DNA from: Aquimarina sp. TRL1
GTDB lineage: Bacteria; Bacteroidota; Bacteroidia; Flavobacteriales; Flavobacteriaceae
DNA length: 64,000 nt
Direction of reading: 5' to 3'
Assembly (NCBI RefSeq): GCF_013365535.1
Contig: NZ_CP053590.1
Location: forward strand, 4,330,501 to 4,394,500
A model generated the notes under the pieces. The model was not told where the DNA came from. It was given only the letters and a program-made list of their open reading frames with translations, and did not search any database. Position numbers and translations under genes: made by a program. Below are positions 52,840 through 60,707 of the stretch, piece after piece (position 1 is the stretch's first letter; each line of letters opens with the position of its first letter).

Positions 52840-53886
52840 ATGAAACATATAGTAGAAAATGATGTACTTAGGTTCCCACATCCGGTATTAAAATCAACGA
52901 AATTAAGAAAAGGGAAAATTGTAGAAATTACTGTGTCCGGGAAAGTATTTGTTCTATTTAGAGATAAAAACCGAACTCCCAGAGCAGTTCCGGCTGCTTG
53001 TCCGCATCGAGGAGCTAATTTGATTAAAGGAAAACTGAATAAGGAAAGAGAAATTGTTTGTGGATATCATGCATGGACAATAAATGGAGAAGGGCAGGGG
53101 TATAGTCCGTCAGTTCCGAAAAGAACATGTAAAGTGCACAGTCTAAAAACCTGGGAAAAACACGGGTTTATATGGATTGCAAATAAAGATGTACCGGATG
53201 AGGCATTTCCTGATTTTACAAACAAGGCATTTAATCTCATTGGTAGCTTTACTCAGAAATTTAATGCCCCGCTAAAGGTGGTATTAGATAATTTTGGAGA
53301 GATCGAGCACGCATTTCAGGTACACAAATTTATAGGCGCTTCAAAATCAAAATTAGACACTGTTACGTTTTCTGTTAAAATAGAAGAGGAACAAACCAGA
53401 GGATTTAGTTCCTGTGAATATAGAAAACAACCATTTTTCTTCAGGTGGAGTTATGGATTAAAGTCAGGAGACTACTATCATAATGACTGGGTTTTTCGTT
53501 TTAAACCATTACATGGATCGTATCATAATTATTGGACGGATAAACCGAATACAGTGGTGCGTTCTAATGAGTTTATTATTACCACTTTTATGACTCCGAT
53601 AACAGCTACTAAAGTAGATCTTCACGTGTTTGTACAGATGAAAATTAAAAATCGAATTCTGAGACTGTTTTCTCCGATCATTCGATTTTTTACCTTATTA
53701 GTTACAAAATATGAAATCTGGGAAGATGCCAGAATAGCCAGATTTGCTCCGTTAAATCCAGAAGATGGGAACAATTGGAAGTTGACAAATCTCGACAAAC
53801 AAATTTTTCATAACAGAAAGAAAACCGATACTATCTATTATGGAAAAAAAGAGTATACAGAAGCTATTTATGAATTTACAGAATAA
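52840..53886 (+). CDS. Rieske-type non-haem iron oxygenase
   Basis: This 348-residue protein has an N-terminal Rieske [2Fe-2S] domain (CPHRG with Cys54 and His56; CGYH with Cys74 and His77) and a catalytic domain with the mononuclear iron motif EIEHAFQVH (His157, His162). It resembles the aromatic-ring-hydroxylating/VanA-like oxygenases that also hydroxylate, demethylate or desaturate natural products. No ferredoxin or reductase gene is nearby, so it must borrow electrons from host proteins. It is the last gene of the operon and is followed by a very strong terminator. Confidence 0.9.
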   Translation: MKHIVENDVLRFPHPVLKSTKLRKGKIVEITVSGKVFVLFRDKNRTPRAVPAACPHRGANLIKGKLNKEREIVCGYHAWTINGEGQGYSPSVPKRTCKVHSLKTWEKHGFIWIANKDVPDEAFPDFTNKAFNLIGSFTQKFNAPLKVVLDNFGEIEHAFQVHKFIGASKSKLDTVTFSVKIEEEQTRGFSSCEYRKQPFFFRWSYGLKSGDYYHNDWVFRFKPLHGSYHNYWTDKPNTVVRSNEFIITTFMTPITATKVDLHVFVQMKIKNRILRLFSPIIRFFTLLVTKYEIWEDARIARFAPLNPEDGNNWKLTNLDKQIFHNRKKTDTIYYGKKEYTEAIYEFTE

Positions 53887-53900
53887 TCAATAAGATGTAA

Positions 53901-53957
53901 AGTAGTATACTAAACCATCTTTAGGACTGTACTAGTTTAGTATACTACTGCCTTTTT
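53901..53957 (+). terminator. Strong terminator closing the biosynthetic operon
   Basis: AGTAGTATACTAAAC (53901-53915) and GTTTAGTATACTACT (53935-53949) are perfect 15-bp arms around a 19-nt loop, followed by a T-rich run. It separates the operon from the helicase gene. Confidence 0.9.
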
Positions 53958-54094
53958 TAATATAAGTGATTATACAGCTACCTGAAAAATTATGAAATAA
54001 ATCTGGAATAATTAATATAATTATAAAGCTTGATTTTGTGATAAACCCGAAGCATTTGAGTCTCAATAATGGGTCAAAGTTTTATTTATACGAT

Positions 54095-54102
54095 TATCTT
54101 TG
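54095..54102 (+). promoter_or_regulatory. Candidate -7 box TATCTTTG of the helicase gene
   Basis: This exact TAnnTTTG match lies inside the longest open frame and ends 14 bp before the ATG at 54117. It supports that ATG as the true start. Confidence 0.55.
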
Positions 54103-54116
54103 TCCAAATTTTATTT

Positions 54117-55424
54117 ATGAGCATATCATTTTCCAGTTTAGGAATCCAGGAATCACTACAAAAAGGATTGTCAGCACTTCGTATTTCACAGCCCACGGCT
54201 ATTCAGGAAAAAGCAATTCCTGTAGTATTAGAAAAAACAAATGACATTGTTGGACTGGCAAAAACCGGAACAGGAAAAACACTAGCTTTTGGATTACCTC
54301 TATTACAGTTGATTAATACAGGTAAGTCAGAAATACAAGCTATCATCTTGGTGCCAACCAGAGAATTAGGGCAGCAAATTTATACGGAATTGAAAGCTCT
54401 AGAGTCATGTGTTCCGGATGTATCACTGGCAGTTATTTGCGGAGGAGTACCGATTAAACCACAAATAGAACTTCTTAAGGAAACAACACATATTGTTATT
54501 GCTACCCCGGGAAGACTGCTTGACTTACAAAAAAGGAAGGCAATTGATATTACCACTACAGCATATTTTGTGTTAGATGAAGCAGATGAAATGATAAGCG
54601 CTCAAAAAAAGGGAGTAGATCAAATTATAGAAATACTTCCCAAAAAGAGAAGAACGATTTTATTTACCGCTACGATGTCCGGAGCGATAAAGAATTTAGT
54701 ACATAATTACATGGCTAAAGACGTTGTGGAAATTGCAGTGTCTATGGAGACTATCGGGCATCAGGGAATAGATCATCAGTATGTAGTGGTAGATCCCATA
54801 GAGAAACTGGAAGTTTTAATGCATTTTCTAACGAGTAGATATGGAGAACGAGGGATTATATTTTGTAAAACAAAAGCTGCAGTGAATAAGTTAGCTAAAA
54901 AACTAGCTATTCATCGTTTTTCTTCGGGAGCCTTACACGGTAGTCTATCTCAGCCCATTCGAGACAGGATCATGGGGCAATTTAGAGAAGGACATATTGA
55001 TATATTAGTAGCTACTGACCTGGCTGCCAGGGGAATTGATGTTAAAGAAATTTCCTATGTGGTTCATTATCACCTACCAGATTATTATGAAACCTATGTG
55101 CACCGTAGTGGAAGAACGGCCAGAGCAGGAAGAAAAGGAACTTCATTAACAGTTCTTCTTGAAGAAGAAAAGGAGGAGATTCCTGATTTTGAAGAAGAAC
55201 TAGGAATAACTTTTAATGAGATTCAAAAAGCAGATGCTCAGGGAATTGAGGAGAATAATGTGTTTTTATGGGCTAAGAAAATTTTTAAAACAAAACCTAA
55301 TCGTGAACTCTCTTCAGAGTTTAAAGAAAAAGTACATACTGTATTTCATCATCTGACAAAAGAAGAACTTGTCGAAAAATTAATAGCATATACCTTTGAT
55401 GAAGAAAAGGTTTCCTCTAAATAA
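54117..55424 (+). CDS. DEAD-box ATP-dependent RNA helicase
   Basis: This 435-residue protein carries all core motifs: Q motif (ISQPTAIQEKAIPVVL), Walker A (AKTGTGKT), PTRELGQ, Asp-Glu-Ala-Asp (VLDEADEM), SAT-type FTATMSG, and in the second domain ATDLAARGID and HRSGRTARAG. The tail is short and acidic, without the RNA-binding extension of DbpA. It acts in ribosome assembly or RNA turnover in the cytosol, possibly in the cold. The frame is open to 54069, but a -7 box inside it and the helicase N-terminus favour 54117. The VF530 gene follows. Confidence 0.93.
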   Translation: MSISFSSLGIQESLQKGLSALRISQPTAIQEKAIPVVLEKTNDIVGLAKTGTGKTLAFGLPLLQLINTGKSEIQAIILVPTRELGQQIYTELKALESCVPDVSLAVICGGVPIKPQIELLKETTHIVIATPGRLLDLQKRKAIDITTTAYFVLDEADEMISAQKKGVDQIIEILPKKRRTILFTATMSGAIKNLVHNYMAKDVVEIAVSMETIGHQGIDHQYVVVDPIEKLEVLMHFLTSRYGERGIIFCKTKAAVNKLAKKLAIHRFSSGALHGSLSQPIRDRIMGQFREGHIDILVATDLAARGIDVKEISYVVHYHLPDYYETYVHRSGRTARAGRKGTSLTVLLEEEKEEIPDFEEELGITFNEIQKADAQGIEENNVFLWAKKIFKTKPNRELSSEFKEKVHTVFHHLTKEELVEKLIAYTFDEEKVSSK

Positions 55425-55435
55425 ATTCTGATTAT

Positions 55436-55654
55436 ATGAGTTTAGAACAACCTAATAACCCTTTACACGGGATTAAATTAATCGATATAGTAGAAACTTT
55501 GGTGGCTAAATATGGCTGGGAAACATTAGGAGATAAAATTCCAATTAATTGTTTCCGATCAAATCCATCTATCAAATCGAGCCTAACTTTTTTACGAAGA
55601 CATCAATGGGCTAGAGATAAAGTCGAAAAGTTGTATTTGAACAGTGTTAAGTAA
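55436..55654 (+). CDS. VF530-family DNA-binding protein
   Basis: This 72-residue protein is of the VF530/DUF2132 type, recognisable by NNPLHGIKLIDIVETLV, YGWETLGDKIPINCF and PSIKSSLTFLRRHQWAR. The family folds into a small helical DNA-binding unit. It starts 11 bp after the helicase gene, an arrangement suggesting co-transcription. Confidence 0.9.
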   Translation: MSLEQPNNPLHGIKLIDIVETLVAKYGWETLGDKIPINCFRSNPSIKSSLTFLRRHQWARDKVEKLYLNSVK

Positions 55655-55717
55655 TTTATTTTTTGAATATTATGCGTGTTGTTTAAAGAAAAAATTAAAG
55701 TAATGTAAGATATACAA

Positions 55718-55746
55718 ACAATCCGATTCAATTCGAATCGGATTGT
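55718..55746. terminator. Hairpin between convergent VF530 and S41 genes
   Basis: ACAATCCGATTC (55718-55729) pairs perfectly with GAATCGGATTGT (55735-55746). T-rich sequence follows on both strands, so it may serve both genes. Confidence 0.8.
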
Positions 55747-55754
55747 GTTTCCTT

Positions 55755-56756
55755 TTAATTTAAAATTTCCAGAATAGCTCTTTCTATAATTTCATCTTTC
55801 GTTCTGTCTTCCCAATTGAATAAAGTATGAATATCAGCAGGTACTCCATTTTCATATTGATTATCTTTAGTAAGATCTAGAGTTTGAGAAACAGAAAAAC
55901 GATAACGCCATCCATTAGGTAATTGCCCTCCATTAGGAAGACCTAACCCACCACCTGTAGTATCACCAACTAGTAGTATGTTAGGCATTGCTTTGGTTGC
56001 TAATGCTGTGAATGACCCTGCACTATATGTTCCTCTATCAATTAACATCATTACTTTTTTAGTATACGTAATACCTCCTGGAGAGATATACATTTCTTCA
56101 TCATCCGAAAAATCATTATGTCCCGGACCATTTTTTAGACGGGAGTAGCCTACCAGGGTCTTTTTTGTTACAAATCTACTCAGTAAAGAAGAAACATCAC
56201 TAACAGCGCCCCCTCCATTTTCTCTCAGATCAATAATAAGCCCTTTGGTATTTCGATAGCGTTGTAAAATAAAATCCAAATTAGTATAATCTACAGTTCC
56301 GGTAAATGAAGGAAAACGAACATATCCAATTGTTCCGTCGGCGATAAAATCATGAATAAAAGGACCAGACCGGTAATAATTATCACTTAAATAATGCTCT
56401 TTTATAATTCGTTCATCATAATTATCCTGACCTAAATATTCTACACCAAACGAAGAGATATTAAAATTAGAAATCAAATTTGTGTGATCATCTTTTAATT
56501 CTGTCAACATTTCTCCCATTACTGTAAACAGGGCATCATCTGACATATTCGGATCAATTCGAGCAGCATATGTAGTATAAATGTTATCCCAATCTACTTG
56601 CTTTAAATCAAAATAAGCATATTTCTCGTTACACTCTCTCCATAAATAATCAAAATTATCTCTAGGATTCGTACTTGCCATATCTTCTTCGAAGATGGCT
56701 TTTTCACAAGAACACAGTAAGGGCAAGCATACGATTAGTCTTAATATATTTTTCAT
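55755..56756 (-). CDS. S41-family serine peptidase lipoprotein
   Basis: This 333-residue protein has a lipoprotein signal (CLPLLCSCEKA) and an S41 (tail-specific/tricorn-like) catalytic domain. TIGYVRFPSFTG, KGLIIDLRENGGG and the nucleophile region DRGTYSAGSFTALA are typical, followed by VGDTTGGGLGLPNGG. No PDZ domain is obvious. It would degrade peptides at the cell surface or in the periplasm. The frame overlaps the upstream gene if started at 56792; ATG 56756 gives the lipoprotein signal and is chosen. It is probably co-transcribed with the barrel-protein gene upstream. Confidence 0.87.
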   Translation of the reverse strand: MKNILRLIVCLPLLCSCEKAIFEEDMASTNPRDNFDYLWRECNEKYAYFDLKQVDWDNIYTTYAARIDPNMSDDALFTVMGEMLTELKDDHTNLISNFNISSFGVEYLGQDNYDERIIKEHYLSDNYYRSGPFIHDFIADGTIGYVRFPSFTGTVDYTNLDFILQRYRNTKGLIIDLRENGGGAVSDVSSLLSRFVTKKTLVGYSRLKNGPGHNDFSDDEEMYISPGGITYTKKVMMLIDRGTYSAGSFTALATKAMPNILLVGDTTGGGLGLPNGGQLPNGWRYRFSVSQTLDLTKDNQYENGVPADIHTLFNWEDRTKDEIIERAILEILN

Positions 56757-56766
56757 GAGATCAGGT

Positions 56767-57603
56767 TTATTTAGTGTTAAACAAAAAAGCAAAGCGAATA
56801 CTATGAGTAGCCATTTCTAAGGAGTCAAGATCTCCCCCGGTTTTGTAAGCATCCCATACATATGAGAATTGAAGCGCATTCTTATTTTTTAAATACGATG
56901 TATAAGTCAGTGCTGTGTTCATTCTAAAACCAGAAAAGAAAGAGAATTCATGATCGAAGGTTTTAAATGAGGTATAGATATAAGAGTTTCTATAGGAACT
57001 GTTTATAATTCCTGTATTTAATAAAAAAGAGAGTTCTTTTTTTCGGGGGAGTAATGTATATGGGATAAAAAGAAATTTCCCGCTTTTAGTTCTGTTTCTG
57101 GAAATATCCCGAGTTACCTTGACACTACCAAAGAGATTAATGATTCCTTCTAGACCAGTACTATTATTCTGTAAAGATGGATTATACCTGTAGTTTCCTG
57201 TTGCCATTAGGCTTGCCCCAGCTTTAAAATTCCATAAATCATTAGAAATAGATGGGATTTGGTATAATTGGCGATAGTACAAAGAAACCGTTCTAACAGT
57301 ACTAAAGGTTTCATGTGTTCCCGAAGAAGCTCTATTAGATCCAAAGGAATATTGAATTCCATATTCTCCTTCTTTTTTCTCATCAAAACGAAGTCTCGAA
57401 ATATATAATTCCAGCCCTCCTCCAGCATAAAACAGGGGAGAAGTAGCAAAATCTCTAAAATTAGACCGTTGGATGCCCGTTCCTATTTTTATATAGGTAG
57501 GTCGTGTTTTTCGCAATTCTTTTTTAGTAAGTTGAGCATAGGAGGTTGTACTCCCTAAAAAAGAAAAAATGACTGCAATGAATGCAATACTTATTTTATT
57601 CAT
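56767..57603 (-). CDS. Predicted outer-membrane beta-barrel protein
   Basis: This 278-residue protein has a signal peptide (1-23, ending SYAQ) and repeated amphipathic strands with aromatic ends (TYIKIGTGIQRSNF, FYAGGGLELYISRL, VSLYYRQLYQIP, HSIRFAFLFNTK). I do not recognise a named family. It lies 10 bp before the S41 lipoprotein gene, so the two may work at the same membrane. Confidence 0.7.
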   Translation of the reverse strand: MNKISIAFIAVIFSFLGSTTSYAQLTKKELRKTRPTYIKIGTGIQRSNFRDFATSPLFYAGGGLELYISRLRFDEKKEGEYGIQYSFGSNRASSGTHETFSTVRTVSLYYRQLYQIPSISNDLWNFKAGASLMATGNYRYNPSLQNNSTGLEGIINLFGSVKVTRDISRNRTKSGKFLFIPYTLLPRKKELSFLLNTGIINSSYRNSYIYTSFKTFDHEFSFFSGFRMNTALTYTSYLKNKNALQFSYVWDAYKTGGDLDSLEMATHSIRFAFLFNTK

Positions 57604-57719
57604 ATGGTATTGATTATAATTCGAATTGATTTTTAAAAAACGAATCTATTCTACAAATGAATGTCGTATAAAAATTGCAAATCCCCTATATAAATTGAAG
57701 GCTTTTTTTATCGTATTTT

Positions 57720-58619
57720 TTAAGCATATAGAATAAGACCAACCCCTAGTAATATTCCGATGAGAGGTATCAGTTTTTTTCGCTTATTTTTTTCTTTAAA
57801 AACAAGCCCTCCAATAACAACAGCAATCAATATTTGACTTCGTTTTATAGCGGATAGCAACATGATTAATGCTTCTGGATCCTGTAAGGCTCTGAAATAG
57901 AAATAATCAGCGGTCTGAAGCAAAATCCCTACTGCAGGAATACTCCATTTCCAGATAAAGGCGGTTCTTTTTTCTTTATAAGGAAACCAGGTAATGGTTA
58001 AGATAATCAATAATAAAAGGACTACATACCAGCAGAACCAGAATTGTAATGTCTGAGGAGGAAGCGCTTGATACTGAATCAAAAACTTATCATACAATCC
58101 ACTTGAAGCTCCTAGAAATGTCGCACCTATAATAGCAAATATCCATTTATTACGCTTGAAATGAATTCCTTCTTTCTTTCCAACTTTGGAATAAAGCAAT
58201 ACAGAAAAAATAATAAGAAAAAAACCGATCCATTGCCAGAAATTAGGCTGTTCCTGATAGAGTAGAATGGCTCCTATAAAGGTAAAAAAAGGACCTGCTG
58301 ACCTGATAGGAGTAACAATGGTTATTGGCAAGTGCTTCAGGGCTTGATATGCCAAAACCCAAGAGGACGCCATAATCGCAGATTTTATAAAAATGTAAAA
58401 GTGTGTTTCCCATGGAATCTCTGCTATATAGAGATTGATCTGCTGCATGTTTTCTGGAGACACTCGGGAGATAATAAATACCGGTAAGAGTAGCAAAAGT
58501 CCTGCCCCAGAAGTTCCTAATAATACAGGAAACACCTCATTTCCTTGGACAGCGTGTTTTTTACACAAGTTATGAAGTCCTAAAAATAACGCCGATAATA
58601 AGCCTAAATACATCCACAT
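57720..58619 (-). CDS. EamA-family (DMT superfamily) transporter
   Basis: Ten-helix membrane protein of 299 residues. GLLSALFLGLHNLCKKHAVQ begins the first repeat and GATFLGASSGLYDKFLIQ the second; ALKHLPITIVTPIRSAGPFFTFIGAILL matches the end of the first EamA unit. It probably exports metabolites, and the substrate is unknown. It is unrelated in sequence detail to the EamA gene at 42146. Confidence 0.9.
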   Translation of the reverse strand: MWMYLGLLSALFLGLHNLCKKHAVQGNEVFPVLLGTSGAGLLLLLPVFIISRVSPENMQQINLYIAEIPWETHFYIFIKSAIMASSWVLAYQALKHLPITIVTPIRSAGPFFTFIGAILLYQEQPNFWQWIGFFLIIFSVLLYSKVGKKEGIHFKRNKWIFAIIGATFLGASSGLYDKFLIQYQALPPQTLQFWFCWYVVLLLLIILTITWFPYKEKRTAFIWKWSIPAVGILLQTADYFYFRALQDPEALIMLLSAIKRSQILIAVVIGGLVFKEKNKRKKLIPLIGILLGVGLILYA

Positions 58620-58699
58620 GGGCGCGAAGATACTTTTTTAATAGACCTGAACAAATCTTTCTTTTTTTTAAAAAGATATATAGTGATTATCGTAGCGGA

Positions 58700-59401
58700 T
58701 TAGTGTAATAGATCACAAATATTCTTTTTGTAATATTCACCTATAGGAAGCTCAATTGTACCAATCTCGATATCATTTTTAGTATAAGCAGTGACCTTAT
58801 CTCTATTGACAATATATGAGCGATGAGTTCTTATAAAACGCGCATCCAATTCTTTTTCAAAAGAAGAAATTCCGTATTTGACCACATGATTTTCCTCTGT
58901 GGTATGAATTTTAATGTAGTCTTTTAGGCTTTCTATATACAATATGTTATCCAACATGACTTTGAGCTGCTTTCTGTTTTTACGCACATAGACATGTGTG
59001 TGTTGAGAAGAAGCAGTTACTGTTGGAGCAGGAACAGCGGTAGGTTGTTGGGTAGCCAAAAATTTTTCTATTGCTTTGAAAAAACGTTGAAACACGATCG
59101 GTTTTAGTAGATAATCAATTGCATCTAGTTCAAAACCATCTAAGGCGTAATCCCGATATGCAGTGGTAAAAATAACTTTAGGTTTATGAAGTAAGTTTTT
59201 GAAAAAATCGGTACCTTTTAATACAGGCATTTCGATATCCAGAAAAAGAAGATCAACATTATGTTGCTGTAATACCTTACTTGCTTCTATAGCACTAGAG
59301 CAAGAGGCGATAATTTCGAACTGATCCAATTGTCCGAGGTGAGTAGCGATTAGTTCTCTTGCTAAGTCTTCATCATCAACGATTATACAGCTGTATTTCA
59401 T
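58700..59401 (-). CDS. LytTR-family response regulator
   Basis: This 233-residue protein has a receiver (CIIVDDEDLAREL, Asp in LLFLDIEMP, Lys in YLLKPI) and a LytTR DNA-binding domain (ILYIESLKDYIKIHT, then FIRTHRSYIVNRDKV). Its ATG overlaps the stop of the kinase gene by 4 bp (ATGA), showing translational coupling. Confidence 0.93.
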   Translation of the reverse strand: MKYSCIIVDDEDLARELIATHLGQLDQFEIIASCSSAIEASKVLQQHNVDLLFLDIEMPVLKGTDFFKNLLHKPKVIFTTAYRDYALDGFELDAIDYLLKPIVFQRFFKAIEKFLATQQPTAVPAPTVTASSQHTHVYVRKNRKQLKVMLDNILYIESLKDYIKIHTTEENHVVKYGISSFEKELDARFIRTHRSYIVNRDKVTAYTKNDIEIGTIELPIGEYYKKNICDLLH

Positions 59402-60471
59402 TTTGAGGCTAATTTTAGAATAATGGTATAGTGTTCTTTTTCATTAGATATATCCAATTCATACGCATCTGGATATAATAATTCTAATTGCTTCCTTACA
59501 TTACTTAGACCTATTGATTGCTTATCAGTATTCTGTACACTCTCTAATGGTTTAGAGTTTTTGACAATAAATACAATTAAATCGTTTTCTAGTCGCAAAT
59601 CAATTTTGATTACTGCCTGTTTGAGTTCTTGAGTAACCCCATGTTTAAACGCATTTTCAATGAAAGTAAGAAGGAGTAGTGGCGCTATTTTTACAGCTTC
59701 TGATACCTGATTATCAAAAGAAATTTCAACACGCTTCCCATACCGTATTTTTTCCAGGACAATATAATTCTCTATTAATTCAATTTCTTTTTGAAGAGGA
59801 ACAAAATTATCCCCGCACCGATATAGCATATAGTCCAGGATGTTCGATAGTTTTTCAATAATTAAAGGCGCCTGATCTGATTTCTTAAGCGTCAACGCAT
59901 ATAGATTATTTAATGTATTAAATAAAAAATGTGGGTTTAACTGTTGTTTTAAAACAGCGAGTTCCGCAATTTTCTTTTGCTCATTTATTTTTAGAAATTG
60001 CTGTTGGTTCTTATAAAACCGATACATTAGTAAAATAGCGGTTGGGGTTATAAACTTAATACATTTACTAATAAATGTAGAAAAGTTAAGCAGCTGTTCT
60101 AATAAAGGTTGTGTTATGTACTTTAGTTTTCTTTCCGGAAAAAAAGCGAGGTATTTAGTGTTGTAATAACAAGATCGTATGCTCACGTATATAGCGAATA
60201 CTACAACAAGTGTAGCGAATAACCAACAAAAAAAATGAAGTAATTTATTTTTATCCAGAAATTTAGGAGCTAGGATAAAAAGAGTAATATGAGCCGTCAT
60301 AAATTGCCCTATTACAATGAGTAAAATACTTTCAAACATCTGAATGTACCCAGCATTATAATATATGATATCTGTGGTAAGAAAGAAATACAAAAAAATA
60401 CATACCCAGAAAAGTGCATATCGCAGGTAAGAAATATTTGAAAAGGAAAAAGAGTTTTTAGTAATGTCCAT
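59398..60471 (-). CDS. LytS-type sensor histidine kinase
   Basis: This 357-residue protein has four predicted membrane helices in the first 165 residues and the His_kinase core: LKQQLNPHFLFNTLNNLYALT (phospho-acceptor His), LLLTFIENAFKHGV (N-box) and SIGLSNVRKQLELLYP. No separate periplasmic sensor domain is visible. Together with the downstream LytTR gene it forms a two-component system, divergent from the DUF5916 gene, which could be a target. Confidence 0.92.
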   Translation of the reverse strand: MDITKNSFSFSNISYLRYALFWVCIFLYFFLTTDIIYYNAGYIQMFESILLIVIGQFMTAHITLFILAPKFLDKNKLLHFFCWLFATLVVVFAIYVSIRSCYYNTKYLAFFPERKLKYITQPLLEQLLNFSTFISKCIKFITPTAILLMYRFYKNQQQFLKINEQKKIAELAVLKQQLNPHFLFNTLNNLYALTLKKSDQAPLIIEKLSNILDYMLYRCGDNFVPLQKEIELIENYIVLEKIRYGKRVEISFDNQVSEAVKIAPLLLLTFIENAFKHGVTQELKQAVIKIDLRLENDLIVFIVKNSKPLESVQNTDKQSIGLSNVRKQLELLYPDAYELDISNEKEHYTIILKLASK

Positions 60472-60707
60472 ATTGACATGCTAAATTACAACTATAATAT
60501 CGACTTTGACAGTTTAGTATCCTAAATTCGTTTTCGCGATGCCTTATAGGGATTTATAGTAGACAAAACAGGGTTTCTACGTCAATTTACCTTCTGATAT
60601 CAAAAGAACCCGATTGGTCTATTTTTATAATTTCATGTCAGTATCCAGTATAGATTTATCGACAGAAACGAAAGAGTTCCTTATAAAACAACGATAATAT
60701 TTACTAA

